DNA of 64,000 nt from an uncultured Dorea sp. (GCA_910585725.1 CAJUFA010000007.1:1-64000); one strand, 5' to 3'; positions 24,790 through 34,474 are shown, counted from the first letter of the stretch. The notes: generated from the sequence alone by a model not told the origin. Translations and numbers: made by a program.

Positions 24790-25641
24790 ATGGACATGGT
24801 TCAGACCGAGCAACTGGTATTCGAATATGAGAAGCGGGATGAAGAAGGCAATGTGATCGGCTCGTCGCGCGCCATTGATCAAGTGGATATTGATGTGAAG
24901 GAAGGGCAGTTTATTGCAATTCTGGGACATAACGGTTCCGGGAAGTCTACGTTTGCCAAGCATATCAATGCGATTCTTGTGCCGACGGAGGGGACGATGT
25001 GGGTAAACGGACGGAATACCAGCGACCCGGATGAACTATGGAATGTGCGCCAGTCTGCGGGAATGGTCTTCCAGAATCCAGACAATCAGATCATTGGAAC
25101 AGTGGTGGAAGAGGACGTGGGATTCGGTCCGGAGAACTTAGGAGTTCCTACGGACGAGATCTGGCGGCGAGTTGAAGACAGTCTGAAAGCAGTGGGGATG
25201 ATAGAATACCGCCATCATTCACCGAATAAATTATCCGGCGGACAGAAGCAGCGGGTGGCGATCGCGGGCGTTGTGGCGATGGAACCGAAGTGTATCGTGT
25301 TGGACGAGCCGACGGCGATGCTCGATCCGGTAGGACGCAAAGAGGTGCTGAAGACGGTTCAGAAGCTAAGAGAGCAGAAGAAGGTGACCGTGATCCTGAT
25401 TACGCATTATATGGAAGAAGTCGTGGATGCCGATAAGATCTATGTGATGGATCATGGGCGCGTGGTGATGGAGGGATCGCCCAGAGAGGTGTTTTCAAGG
25501 GTGGACGAATTAAAGTCTTATCGTCTGGACGTCCCCCAGGCGACTCTTCTGGCGGATGAACTTCGGAAACGCGGGCTTAAGATTCCTGAGGGGATATTGA
25601 AAAAAGAAGAATTGGTGGATGCGCTATGTCAATTAAACTAG
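24790..25641 (+). CDS. ecfA1: Energy-coupling factor transporter ATPase 1
   Basis: 283 aa. ABC ATPase of ECF vitamin/metal importers: Walker A GHNGSGKST, Q-loop VFQNPDNQIIGTVVEEDVGFGPEN (the ECF-specific region), signature LSGGQKQR, Walker B CIVLDEPTAMLD. ATG 24790 is chosen because GGGAGG lies 7 bp upstream. An in-frame ATG at 24775 precedes that site. It partners EcfA2 and EcfT, and the substrate-binding S proteins are encoded elsewhere. The leader 24512-24774 is AT-rich with no certain element. Confidence 0.92.
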   Translation: MDMVQTEQLVFEYEKRDEEGNVIGSSRAIDQVDIDVKEGQFIAILGHNGSGKSTFAKHINAILVPTEGTMWVNGRNTSDPDELWNVRQSAGMVFQNPDNQIIGTVVEEDVGFGPENLGVPTDEIWRRVEDSLKAVGMIEYRHHSPNKLSGGQKQRVAIAGVVAMEPKCIVLDEPTAMLDPVGRKEVLKTVQKLREQKKVTVILITHYMEEVVDADKIYVMDHGRVVMEGSPREVFSRVDELKSYRLDVPQATLLADELRKRGLKIPEGILKKEELVDALCQLN

Positions 25642-26489
25642 AACATTTGAATTATATATACAGTCAGGGAACGGCTTATGAGAAGAAAGCGCTGAACGAC
25701 GTCTGCCTGGAGATTCCCCACGGGGAATTTGTGGGAATTATCGGACATACAGGCTCCGGGAAATCTACGTTGATCCAGCACTTGAACGGGCTGCTTCGCG
25801 CCGCAGACGGAGAACTGTATTATAACGGCGAGAATATTTACCGGGAAGGGTATGATATGCGTAAGCTGAGGAACGAAGTCGGGCTGGTGTTTCAGTATCC
25901 GGAGCATCAGCTGTTCGAGATCGATGTTCTGACAGACGTGTGTTTCGGACCGAAGAATCAGGGGCTTTCCCCGGAAGAATGTAAGGAACGGGCGTTGGAA
26001 GCGCTGCGGCTGGTAGGTCTTAAGGAGAAGTATTACCAGAGTTCGCCCTTTGAACTCTCCGGCGGACAGAAGCGCCGGACTGCGATCGCGGGAGTCCTGG
26101 CGATGCGGCCGAAGGTTCTGGTGCTGGATGAGCCTACGGCGGGTCTGGATCCCAAAGGAAGGGACGATATTCTGGATCAGATCGCGTATCTTCATGAAAA
26201 GAGTGATATGACGGTCATCCTGGTATCCCACAGTATGGAGGATATCGCAAGGTACGCAGACCGTCTCATCGTGATGAACAAAGGAGCGGTTATGTATAAC
26301 GACGAGCCGAAGAAAGTGTTTGAACATTATCGTGAGCTGGAAGAAGTAGGGCTTGCCGCTCCGCAGGTTACTTATATTATGCACGACCTTATGAAAAGGG
26401 GGATGCCTGTCAGGACGGATGTGACTACGGTAGCAGAAGCGGCAGATGAGATTATGCGTACACTGGGGAATCATTCATATTCGTTATAG
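25626..26489 (+). CDS. ecfA2: Energy-coupling factor transporter ATPase 2
   Basis: 287 aa. Walker A GHTGSGKST, Q-loop VFQYPEHQLFEIDVLTDVCFGPKN, signature LSGGQKRR, Walker B VLVLDEPTAGLD. The C-terminal regulatory tail is typical of EcfA2. It overlaps ecfA1 by 16 bp, so the heterodimer is made in one unit. Confidence 0.92.
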   Translation: MSIKLEHLNYIYSQGTAYEKKALNDVCLEIPHGEFVGIIGHTGSGKSTLIQHLNGLLRAADGELYYNGENIYREGYDMRKLRNEVGLVFQYPEHQLFEIDVLTDVCFGPKNQGLSPEECKERALEALRLVGLKEKYYQSSPFELSGGQKRRTAIAGVLAMRPKVLVLDEPTAGLDPKGRDDILDQIAYLHEKSDMTVILVSHSMEDIARYADRLIVMNKGAVMYNDEPKKVFEHYRELEEVGLAAPQVTYIMHDLMKRGMPVRTDVTTVAEAADEIMRTLGNHSYSL

Positions 26490-26592
26490 CGCTGTCCGGA
26501 AGATGATTCCGGGATTGGGCGGCGGGGAAACAGACGGCCGGCAAATAAGCAGTAATTCAGGATAGAGTGAAGATAGATTTGGAGAAGAAAAA

Positions 26593-27417
26593 ATGATACG
26601 TGATATAACCATAGGACAATATTATCCGGCGAAAAGTATGATCCACAGACTTGATCCAAGGGTGAAGCTTGTGTGTACGCTTTTGTACCTGATTTCATTA
26701 TTTATGTTCAGAAGTATATCGGGATACCTGATCGCGACATTGTTTCTGACGGCGGTGATACGGATATCACGGGTACCGTTTTCTTTTATTGTAAGAGGGT
26801 TGAAGCCCATTGTTATGTTGTTGTTGATTACGGTTTTATTTAATTTGTTTTTGACAAGGAACGGAGAGGTTCTGTTTCATGCATGGATTTTTACTGTCAC
26901 AGAGGGCGGACTGGTAACGGCTGTCTATATGGCGGTCCGGCTTATCTATCTGATTATTGGATCATCGCTTATGACGTTTACTACGACGCCGAATGAATTG
27001 ACGGATGGGATAGAAGCGCTTCTTCATCCCCTGAATAAAATACGTGTGCCGGTACACGAAGTGGCGATGATGATGTCCATTGCCCTCCGTTTTATTCCGA
27101 TTCTTCTGGAAGAGACGGACAAGATCATGAAAGCGCAGATCGCAAGAGGCGCGGATTTTGAGAGCGGCAATATCATACAGAGGGCGAAGAGCATGATTCC
27201 TCTTCTTGTGCCGTTGTTCGTGTCTGCGTTCCGCCGTGCGAATGATCTGGCGATGGCAATGGAGGCCAGATGTTACAGGGGAGGAGAAGGGCGGACGAAG
27301 ATGAAGCCGCTGCATTATAAATACAGGGACTATACGGCATATGCAGCTATGATTGTATACGTGGTTTTGGTGGTCGTGATCGGAAGAACGCTGCCTTTGC
27401 ATGTATGGATCTTTTAA
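26593..27417 (+). CDS. ecfT: Energy-coupling factor transmembrane protein EcfT
   Basis: 274 aa, about five membrane spans. Starts with YYPAKSMIHRLDPRVKL, the EcfT N-terminal signature. The coupling helices contain ARG motifs (AQIARGADF and MEARCYRGG) that dock on the two ATPases. Completes the shared group II ECF energising module. GGAGAAG lies upstream of ATG 26593. Confidence 0.92.
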   Translation: MIRDITIGQYYPAKSMIHRLDPRVKLVCTLLYLISLFMFRSISGYLIATLFLTAVIRISRVPFSFIVRGLKPIVMLLLITVLFNLFLTRNGEVLFHAWIFTVTEGGLVTAVYMAVRLIYLIIGSSLMTFTTTPNELTDGIEALLHPLNKIRVPVHEVAMMMSIALRFIPILLEETDKIMKAQIARGADFESGNIIQRAKSMIPLLVPLFVSAFRRANDLAMAMEARCYRGGEGRTKMKPLHYKYRDYTAYAAMIVYVVLVVVIGRTLPLHVWIF

Positions 27418-27523
27418 TTTGACGTGAATCCGATTCTGGTGCGGCGTGAATTAAGTTTTGGATAGTTTGGCGCAGACGGATTCATTTCAGGAGCAGAGGT
27501 TTTGACTGGTTGCAGGGGGATAG

Positions 27524-28300
27524 ATGATGAAGCGGATTAGATTGACAGTTGCCTATGACGGTACGAATTACTGCGGGTGGCAGATTCAGCCCAACGGTGT
27601 TACCGTCGAAGAGGTCCTGAATGGGAAATTAAAGAAGCTTACCGGGGAGGATATTCATATTATCGGGGCGAGCCGCACAGATTCGGGAGTTCATGCCCTG
27701 GGAAATGTGGCGGTATTCGATACGGAGTCGCCTATTCCCCCTGAGAGGATGGCGTATGCGCTGAACCAGAAGCTGCCGGAAGATATCGTGGTCGTCAGGT
27801 CGGATGAAGTTCCTGGAAACTGGCATCCCCGTTATCAGAAGAAAGTGAGGAAGACGTATGAATACCATATCTATAATGCCAGGGTTTTGAATCCGTTAAA
27901 GCGCAGATACAGCGCTTTCGTGTCGTTTCCCATGGATGTGGAGAAGATGAGGCAGGGAGCGGCCTATCTGACGGGAGAACATGATTTTGTCAGCTTCTGC
28001 AATATCCGTACGAATGTGGAGGATACGATCCGCAGGATAGACGGGATAGAGATTGAAGAGTCTGGCGGGGATGCTGTATCCGGCAGAGATATTGTGATTC
28101 GGATTACGGGAAACGGATTCTTATATAATATGGTGCGGATTATCGCGGGAACGTTGATCCGTGTGGGACGTGGTTTCTATACGCCGGAGAAGGTAAAGGA
28201 GATATTGGAAGCGAAGAAACGGACGGAAGCGGGAGTGACGGCGCCGCCGGAAGGGTTGACTTTGGTAGGGATAGAGTATATTGCGGCGGATTATGAATGA
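27524..28300 (+). CDS. truA: tRNA pseudouridine(38-40) synthase
   Basis: 258 aa. Catalytic Asp in GASRTDSGVHALGNV, with GWQIQPNGVTVEEVL near the N-terminus and FLYNMVRIIAGTLIRVGRG near the C-terminus, all TruA hallmarks. Converts U38-U40 of tRNA anticodon arms to pseudouridine. It follows ecfT as in most Firmicutes, with GGGGGA upstream. ATG 27527 is an equally possible start. Confidence 0.93.
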   Translation: MMKRIRLTVAYDGTNYCGWQIQPNGVTVEEVLNGKLKKLTGEDIHIIGASRTDSGVHALGNVAVFDTESPIPPERMAYALNQKLPEDIVVVRSDEVPGNWHPRYQKKVRKTYEYHIYNARVLNPLKRRYSAFVSFPMDVEKMRQGAAYLTGEHDFVSFCNIRTNVEDTIRRIDGIEIEESGGDAVSGRDIVIRITGNGFLYNMVRIIAGTLIRVGRGFYTPEKVKEILEAKKRTEAGVTAPPEGLTLVGIEYIAADYE

Positions 28301-28337
28301 TCAGGAATTGAAAGCAGAAAGCAAGGTGGAACGAGAA

Positions 28338-29498
28338 ATGGAAGACGGAAGCAAGATTTATTTTGATAACGGGAGTACATCCTGGCCAAAGGCGCCGAAT
28401 GTCGCAGAGGCAATGGCCGGACTGCTGGCAAACGGCGCTTTTAACATTAACAGAGGAAATTACGAAGGCGCGTACGAGGTGGAAGGACTTGTGTTAGATA
28501 CCCGGGATCAGTTGGCAAAGCTGTTTCACGCAGAGGATTCCAGAAGCGTAATCTTCACTCCGGGAATTACATATTCTTTGAATTATTTTATCAAAGGATT
28601 CCTGCAGTCCGGGGATCATGTGCTGATATCGGGGATGGAACATAACGGTGTGATGCGTCCGTTAAAGCAGATGGAAGCATATGGCGTGACGTATGACATA
28701 GTAAAGACAGAGGAAGACGGAAGCCTTAAGCCGGAGTTTGTGGAGAAGGGGATCCGAAGTAATACCAGGGCGGTTGTCATGCTTCATGCCTCTAATGTCT
28801 GCGGAACGGTCATTCCGATTCGGGAGATAGGAGAGATCTGTAAAAGACGGCGTCTGTTCTTTGCTGTGGATACGGCGCAGAGCGCGGGGACGATTCCGGT
28901 TGATATGAAGGAGTATGGGATTGATTTTCTTGCGTTTACCGGACATAAAGGACTTCTCGGACCTCAGGGAATCGGGGGATTTCTGATCTCCAAAGAATTG
29001 GATGAATGTATGAAGCCGTTTATTGCGGGAGGAACCGGAAGTCAGTCGGATTCCTATGATATGCCGGAGACGCTCCCGGACAAATATGAGAGCGGTACGT
29101 TGAACCTGCCCGGCATCATCGGCCTTCACGCCGCATTGGTTTACATGGAGGAGACGGGGCTTGAGACGATTCACAGAAAGAAGATGGAATTGACACGTTA
29201 TTTCCTGGAACAGGTGTCGGATTTTCCGAATATTCGTATTGTGGGTAAAAAAGGGCTGGAAGATCGGGTGGCGGTAGTTTCTTTGGATTTCCTGAAAATG
29301 GATAATGCAATGGCGGCTTTTGAATTAGAACGGCAGTATGGCGTCATGACAAGGGTGGGGCTTCATTGCGCTCCGCTGGCGCATCAGACGCTGCGTACCT
29401 GGCCGCGGGGGACGGTACGTTTTGCGTTTGGCGCAAAGAATACGAAGGAAGAGATTGACCGGTGCGTGGAAGGAATCCGGTCGGTGCTTTCTGTTTGA
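28338..29498 (+). CDS. Class V aminotransferase / cysteine desulfurase family protein
   Basis: 386 aa, PLP fold type I. YFDNGSTSWPKAP at the start, the PLP Asp/Gln in FAVDTAQSAG and the Schiff-base Lys in FTGHKGLLGPQGIGG. It belongs to the branch lacking the long SufS loop and retains Cys in LHCAPLAHQ as the candidate persulfide residue. ATG 28338 has AAGGTGG 9 bp upstream. ATG 28293, overlapping the truA stop, is possible. Placed before the double-cubane operon, it may supply sulfur for cluster or selenium/sulfur chemistry. Confidence 0.8.
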   Translation: MEDGSKIYFDNGSTSWPKAPNVAEAMAGLLANGAFNINRGNYEGAYEVEGLVLDTRDQLAKLFHAEDSRSVIFTPGITYSLNYFIKGFLQSGDHVLISGMEHNGVMRPLKQMEAYGVTYDIVKTEEDGSLKPEFVEKGIRSNTRAVVMLHASNVCGTVIPIREIGEICKRRRLFFAVDTAQSAGTIPVDMKEYGIDFLAFTGHKGLLGPQGIGGFLISKELDECMKPFIAGGTGSQSDSYDMPETLPDKYESGTLNLPGIIGLHAALVYMEETGLETIHRKKMELTRYFLEQVSDFPNIRIVGKKGLEDRVAVVSLDFLKMDNAMAAFELERQYGVMTRVGLHCAPLAHQTLRTWPRGTVRFAFGAKNTKEEIDRCVEGIRSVLSV

Positions 29499-29660
29499 GT
29501 TTTCAGATAGTTTGTCAGAGGGAAGAATATAGATAACAGCGATAATTCAGCATGATTTATTATAAAAAACAATGAGGATTTGGCTGGGAATCAGTTGCCT
29601 GAAAAGAGTAAAAGTGTTACGGTTGTTTTAGATAACAAAAGATATGAGGAGGATATAATT

Positions 29661-30935
29661 ATGGCTGATTATCGTAAGATGTGGGAAGAATTGGGAATGG
29701 ATCTTGAGACGCACGACCAACTGTGCGCGGTGCTTCCGCAGGCGTTCGGTGATGTATTTCTGTCGCAGAAGAACCGTCCGGAGGGTATGGACTATTATAA
29801 TATGGTAGTAGCGGATATTCACGGTATCCGTCCGGCAGAATTGATTGAACATCAGAAGAAGGGCGGTAAGGTATTCGGAACATTCTGCGTCTATGTGCCG
29901 GATGAGATTGTATTCGCGGCGGATGCGATTGCAACAGGTTTATGCGGCGGGTCCCAGTTCTGGGTTCCGGGCGGTGAGAAGGTACTTCCGACAAATACCT
30001 GTCCGTTGATCAAGGCTTCCGTAGGCGCAAGGTTAGACCGTACCTGTCCGTTCTTCCGCATTGCCGATATGTATGTGGGTGAGACCACCTGCGACGGTAA
30101 GAAGAAAGCATGGGAGATCTTAGGCGAGGATGTGGCGGTACATATTATGAATCTGCCGCAGATGAAGCGCGCGAAGGATATCAGGGCGTGGGCGGAAGAG
30201 ATAGAAGCATTCAAAGAAGTTGTGGAGGAATTTACAGGAAATAAGATTACGGCGGAGAAGCTTGCCGAGAGTATCAAATTGATCAATGAAAAACGGAAAG
30301 CCCTGAAGAGATTATATGATCTGCGTAAGAATGAGAATCTGCCGATCAGCGGATGCGACGCGCTGGTGATCTCGCAGATCGCTTTCTATGATGATCCGGC
30401 AAGATTTACCAAGATGACGAACGCGTTGTGCGACGAACTTGACCAGCGCGTGAAGGATCAAGTCAGCGTGGCGCCTGCGGGAACCAAGCGTATTCTGCTT
30501 ACAGGGACGCCTCTTGCGATACCGAACTGGAAACTTCACAACATCGTAGAAACCAGCGGCGGAGCGGTGGTCTGTGAAGAAATGTGTACAGGCACGCGCT
30601 ATTTTGAGAATCTGGTGGATGAGACGAAGACGGAAGTACCGGATCAGATCCAGGCTCTGGCGGAAAGATATATGAATATTAACTGTGCATGCTTCACTCC
30701 GAATACCGGAAGGATCGATGATATCCTGCGTCTTGCGAAGGAATATAAGGTTGACGGAATCATTGATGTGAACCTGAAGTTCTGTAACCTGTATGATACG
30801 GAAGGTTATCTGGTGGAGAGGGCTCTTAAGGACGCTAAAATACCGGTACTTGGAATCGAGACCGATTATACGGACAGCGACGCGCAGCAGCTTCGTACAA
30901 GAGTCAGCGCATTTATTGAGATGCTGAATAATTAA
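29661..30935 (+). CDS. 2-hydroxyacyl-CoA dehydratase-like double-cubane cluster protein
   Basis: 424 aa. Full-length member of the HgdB/YjiM family with cysteines in GLCGGSQFW, TNTCPLIKAS, DRTCPFFRIADMYVGETTCDGKKK, EEMCTGTRYFE and LKFCNLYDTEGYLVE. Family members hold a [8Fe-9S] double-cubane cluster and carry out low-potential reductions after ATP-driven electron injection by a partner activase, which is encoded two genes downstream. ATG 29661 is chosen for GAGGAGG 9 bp upstream. Physiological substrate unknown. Confidence 0.85.
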   Translation: MADYRKMWEELGMDLETHDQLCAVLPQAFGDVFLSQKNRPEGMDYYNMVVADIHGIRPAELIEHQKKGGKVFGTFCVYVPDEIVFAADAIATGLCGGSQFWVPGGEKVLPTNTCPLIKASVGARLDRTCPFFRIADMYVGETTCDGKKKAWEILGEDVAVHIMNLPQMKRAKDIRAWAEEIEAFKEVVEEFTGNKITAEKLAESIKLINEKRKALKRLYDLRKNENLPISGCDALVISQIAFYDDPARFTKMTNALCDELDQRVKDQVSVAPAGTKRILLTGTPLAIPNWKLHNIVETSGGAVVCEEMCTGTRYFENLVDETKTEVPDQIQALAERYMNINCACFTPNTGRIDDILRLAKEYKVDGIIDVNLKFCNLYDTEGYLVERALKDAKIPVLGIETDYTDSDAQQLRTRVSAFIEMLNN

Positions 30936-30992
30936 GAATTCACGGTTATTTGAGTAATGCAATGATGTATCAGATACAAAGGATGTGAGGAT

Positions 30993-31253
30993 GTGCCGGA
31001 GATACAGCATTATGTGTTGTTTCCCAATCATGATAATGCGATGCGGCTGCACAGAGAATTGAAGAAGATCGGGGTAAGGGCTACGATAGCCCCAACCCCG
31101 AGGGCGGCAAGCACATGCTGCGGAGTCTCCCTGCTGATACAGGAGGAAGATGTCGGTAAGGTTGAGACCTGTGTGAAAGAGCAGAGGATAGATATTCTGA
31201 AGATCGCGGAGATTGAGAAGGATGTGAATCCGAGAAGGGACAGATATTGTTAA
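30993..31253 (+). CDS. DUF3343 protein (putative Se/S carrier-like)
   Basis: 86 aa with GTG start at 30993 and GGATGTGAGG upstream. Pattern HYVLFPNHDNAMRLHRELKKIG then APTPRAASTCCGVSLLI marks DUF3343. The two adjacent cysteines in the loop are candidates for carrying sulfur or selenium. It sits between the double-cubane protein and its activase and after a cysteine-desulfurase-like enzyme, a combination that recurs in anaerobes, so a sulfur or selenium relay is plausible but unproven. Confidence 0.75.
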   Translation: MPEIQHYVLFPNHDNAMRLHRELKKIGVRATIAPTPRAASTCCGVSLLIQEEDVGKVETCVKEQRIDILKIAEIEKDVNPRRDRYC

Positions 31254-31268
31254 GTGGAGTAAAGTGAT

Positions 31269-32030
31269 ATGGATTATGTGGGAATTGATATAGGATCAAC
31301 TGCGTCCAAGGTAGTGGCAAGGGGAAAGAAAGAGATCGAGTTCGTTCTTCCGACAGGTTGGAGCAGCAAAGAGACGACTCAGACCATCAGAGAAAAGCTG
31401 CTGGAAGACGGCGTAGACGTTCTGGCAGAGGATACGAAAGTAGTGGCGACCGGATATGGACGGGTGGCGGTGGATTTCGCGGACTATGTGATAACGGAGA
31501 TTACCTGCCATGCGCGGGGCGGAAGAGAGATGGCGGGAGAGAATTGCTCTATCATTGACGTGGGAGGACAGGATACGAAAGTGATCCTGGTAGAAGACGG
31601 TATGGTGCGGGATTTCCTCATGAACGACAAATGCTCTGCCGGGACAGGTAAGTTTCTTGAAATTATGGCGAACCGGCTGGGAGTCACTTTGCAGGAATTG
31701 TTTGATATGGCGGACGCAGGGACTGTTCTTCCGATCAGTTCACTGTGTACGGTATTCGCGGAGTCCGAGGTGATTAACTATATCGGGGAAGGCAGAAAAC
31801 GTGAGGATATTGCGGCGGGAGTCGTGGATTCTGTTGCGGCGAAAGTTGCGCAGTTGAGTCAGAAAAAAGTTTTATCCGGACGGGTCATTCTGACAGGCGG
31901 TCTGAGCGGCAGCAGATATTTTACAAAGATATTATCAGAGAAAGTCGGGCGGGAGGTAGAATCTACCGAGCGGGGAAGATATGCAGGAGCGTTAGGCGCT
32001 TCGCTGCTTGCGCAAGAGAAGTCAAGATAG
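31269..32030 (+). CDS. ATP-dependent activase of 2-hydroxyacyl-CoA dehydratase type
   Basis: 253 aa. ASKHA fold: GIDIGSTASKVVA (phosphate 1), IDVGGQDTKVI (phosphate 2) and LTGGLSGSRYF (adenosine). Two cluster-ligand cysteines lie in NDKCSAGTGKFLE and SLCTVFAESEV, which bind one [4Fe-4S] cluster at the dimer interface. It hydrolyses ATP to push electrons into the double-cubane partner. Last gene of the unit. Confidence 0.88.
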   Translation: MDYVGIDIGSTASKVVARGKKEIEFVLPTGWSSKETTQTIREKLLEDGVDVLAEDTKVVATGYGRVAVDFADYVITEITCHARGGREMAGENCSIIDVGGQDTKVILVEDGMVRDFLMNDKCSAGTGKFLEIMANRLGVTLQELFDMADAGTVLPISSLCTVFAESEVINYIGEGRKREDIAAGVVDSVAAKVAQLSQKKVLSGRVILTGGLSGSRYFTKILSEKVGREVESTERGRYAGALGASLLAQEKSR

Positions 32031-32254
32031 ATTGGCTTCTTTTTTTGTGATAAAAATAACAATACAAAACAATTTATAAACGCGATTATAGTGATAAAAG
32101 AATATATTTCGTATAAAATTGGCAAATTAAATAGAGTAATAAAAAATATGCTTAAAACGTGTTAAAAAAGAGCAAAAAATCTGAAAAAAACTATATACAA
32201 TAAAAATTTTTGTGATAATATATTGTTAACAAGTTTTATACAGGAGGATATGGT

Positions 32255-34237
32255 ATGGAGATGTTTTTGAATGTGGTTCCTGTATTGGGAATTATCGCAC
32301 TCATCTTTGCAGGCGTTCTGGCGGCAAGAGTGAATAAGCAGAGTGCAGGAACCGAAAGAATGCGGGAGATCGCGTCGTCGATCAGCGAGGGGGCCCAGGC
32401 ATTCCTTACGGCAGAGTATAAAATACTGGTATTCTTTGTGCTGATTTTATTCCTGCTGATCGGATTTGGAATCGGCAATTGGGTGACGGCAGTCTGTTTC
32501 GTAGTGGGGGCGGTATTTTCTACGCTGGCGGGGTACTTTGGTATGACCGTGGCGACGAAAGCGAATGTAAGGACTGCGAATGCAGCGAAGGAAAATGGTA
32601 TGAATAAAGCTCTGTCTATCGCGTTTTCAGGCGGAGCGGTTATGGGAATGTGTGTAGCCGGTCTTGGAGTCCTGGGTGTGAGCACGATCTACCTGATCAC
32701 CGGAAATGTGGACGTTCTCTCAGGATTCAGCCTTGGAGCATCCTCTATTGCTCTGTTTGCCCGTGTAGGAGGGGGTATCTATACGAAGGCGGCGGATGTA
32801 GGCGCGGATCTGGTAGGAAAGGTTGAGGCGGGGATTCCGGAGGATGATCCGAGAAATCCGGCTGTTATCGCGGATAATGTAGGCGATAACGTGGGCGATG
32901 TGGCCGGAATGGGGGCGGATCTGTTTGAATCGTATGTCGGCGCTTTGATCTCGGCTTTGACGCTTGGAATCGTATATTATAAGATAGAGGGGGCAATCTT
33001 TCCGCTCATGATTGCCGGACTTGGACTGATCGCTTCTATCCTTGGAACGTTCTTTGTAAAGGGTGACGAGAATGCGAATCCCCATAAGGCGCTTAAGATG
33101 GGCTCTTATGTGGCAAGCGCGCTGGTATTGATCGCGGCGTTTGTTCTCAGTCAGTATCTTTTTGGGAATATGAACGCGGCGATCGCGATCATAGCAGGGC
33201 TGATCGTGGGACTTCTGATTGGTATTATCACAGAGGTCTATACATCCGGAGACTATAAGTCGGTTAAGGAGATTGCGGAACAGTCGGAAACCGGTCCGGC
33301 GACTACGATTATCAGCGGCCTTGCGGTGGGGATGAAGTCTACAGGGATTCCGATTCTTCTGATTTGCGTGGGAATCTTTGTGGCATATCAGTTCTGCGGA
33401 CTCTATGGAATCGCGTTGGCGGCGGTAGGCATGCTTTCCACGACGGCGATTACGGTAGCGGTAGACGCATATGGTCCGATTGCAGATAATGCAGGAGGAA
33501 TAGCGGAGATGTCAGGACTAGATTCCGGCGTCCGTAAGATTACCGATAAGCTGGATGCGGTGGGCAATACGACGGCGGCGATGGGTAAAGGATTTGCCAT
33601 AGGTTCCGCAGCGTTGACGGCTCTGGCATTGTTTGTTTCTTATGCGGAAGCAGTACAGCTTAAGAACATAGATCTGCTTGACAGCCGTGTAATTATCGGC
33701 TTATTCATCGGCGGTATGCTGCCGTTCTTGTTCTCGGCTATGACGATGGAATCCGTGTCGAAAGCGGCATATAAGATGATAGAAGAAGTAAGGCGGCAGT
33801 TCCGTGAAAAACCGGGGATAATGAAAGGAACGGAGAAGCCGGATTATAAGTCGTGTGTGGCGATCTCGACGACCGCGGCATTGAAAGAGATGCTGGTGCC
33901 TGGTATTATGGCGGTCTTATCGCCTCTGGCAGTAGGATTACTGCTTGGTCCTTCATCCTTAGGCGGCCTGTTGGCGGGCGCATTGGTAACGGGAGTTATG
34001 ATGGCGATCTTCATGTCTAACTCAGGCGGCGCATGGGATAATGCAAAAAAATATATTGAAGACGGAACGCACGGCGGCAAGGGCAGCGAGGCCCATAAGG
34101 CGGCCGTTGTAGGCGATACGGTCGGGGATCCGTTCAAAGATACGTCAGGGCCGTCTATCAACATCCTGATCAAGCTCATGACAATCGTATCATTGGTGTT
34201 CGCTCCGTTGTTTCTGTCAGTCGGCGGTTTGCTGTAG
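32255..34237 (+). CDS. hppA: Membrane-bound ion-pumping pyrophosphatase
   Basis: 660 aa with about sixteen membrane spans. The pyrophosphate site includes DVGADLVGKVEAGIPEDDPRNPAVIADNVGDNVGD and the C-terminal DNAKKYIE and GDTVGDPFKDTSGPS blocks. GNTTAAMGKGF carries Ala where K+-independent enzymes have Lys, marking the K+-dependent class, which includes Na+ and Na+/H+ pumps. It uses PPi energy to charge the membrane. ACAGGAGG upstream. The AT-rich leader 32031-32254 has no promoter I would assert. Confidence 0.92.
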   Translation: MEMFLNVVPVLGIIALIFAGVLAARVNKQSAGTERMREIASSISEGAQAFLTAEYKILVFFVLILFLLIGFGIGNWVTAVCFVVGAVFSTLAGYFGMTVATKANVRTANAAKENGMNKALSIAFSGGAVMGMCVAGLGVLGVSTIYLITGNVDVLSGFSLGASSIALFARVGGGIYTKAADVGADLVGKVEAGIPEDDPRNPAVIADNVGDNVGDVAGMGADLFESYVGALISALTLGIVYYKIEGAIFPLMIAGLGLIASILGTFFVKGDENANPHKALKMGSYVASALVLIAAFVLSQYLFGNMNAAIAIIAGLIVGLLIGIITEVYTSGDYKSVKEIAEQSETGPATTIISGLAVGMKSTGIPILLICVGIFVAYQFCGLYGIALAAVGMLSTTAITVAVDAYGPIADNAGGIAEMSGLDSGVRKITDKLDAVGNTTAAMGKGFAIGSAALTALALFVSYAEAVQLKNIDLLDSRVIIGLFIGGMLPFLFSAMTMESVSKAAYKMIEEVRRQFREKPGIMKGTEKPDYKSCVAISTTAALKEMLVPGIMAVLSPLAVGLLLGPSSLGGLLAGALVTGVMMAIFMSNSGGAWDNAKKYIEDGTHGGKGSEAHKAAVVGDTVGDPFKDTSGPSINILIKLMTIVSLVFAPLFLSVGGLL

Positions 34238-34283
34238 TTTGGAATCAGCAGGATTTATAAATATATCCTGAAAATTATGTATA

Positions 34284-34324
34284 AAGGGGTTGTCGGAGGC
34301 TTTGACTTCGATAACCCCTTTTCG
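34284..34324 (+). terminator. Terminator of hppA
   Basis: 12-bp stem AAGGGGTTGTCG / CGATAACCCCTT (one wobble) with a 13-nt loop, followed by TT. It lies 45 bp after the hppA stop. Confidence 0.6.
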
Positions 34325-34446
34325 GGTAGTTGCTTTTGATGTTAAGAGGATGATCGGGCGGCAGGAAAAGCAGATGGCCGGCAAATTAAGAAAGAATGCA
34401 GGATTGTTAAATAATTATCTTTTTTAAAAAAAATGGATATTTTTTA

Positions 34447-34474
34447 TTGATTTTATTTTTTTATTATGTATACT
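34447..34474 (+). promoter_or_regulatory. Putative promoter of pckA
   Basis: TTGATT (34447-34452), a 16-bp T-rich spacer and TATACT (34469-34474), about 65 bp upstream of the pckA start. Confidence 0.5.

Noticed and set aside
30312..31052. 246-codon minus-strand frame across the double-cubane and DUF3343 genes
   Set aside because: Antisense to two well-supported genes and lacks any recognisable domain.
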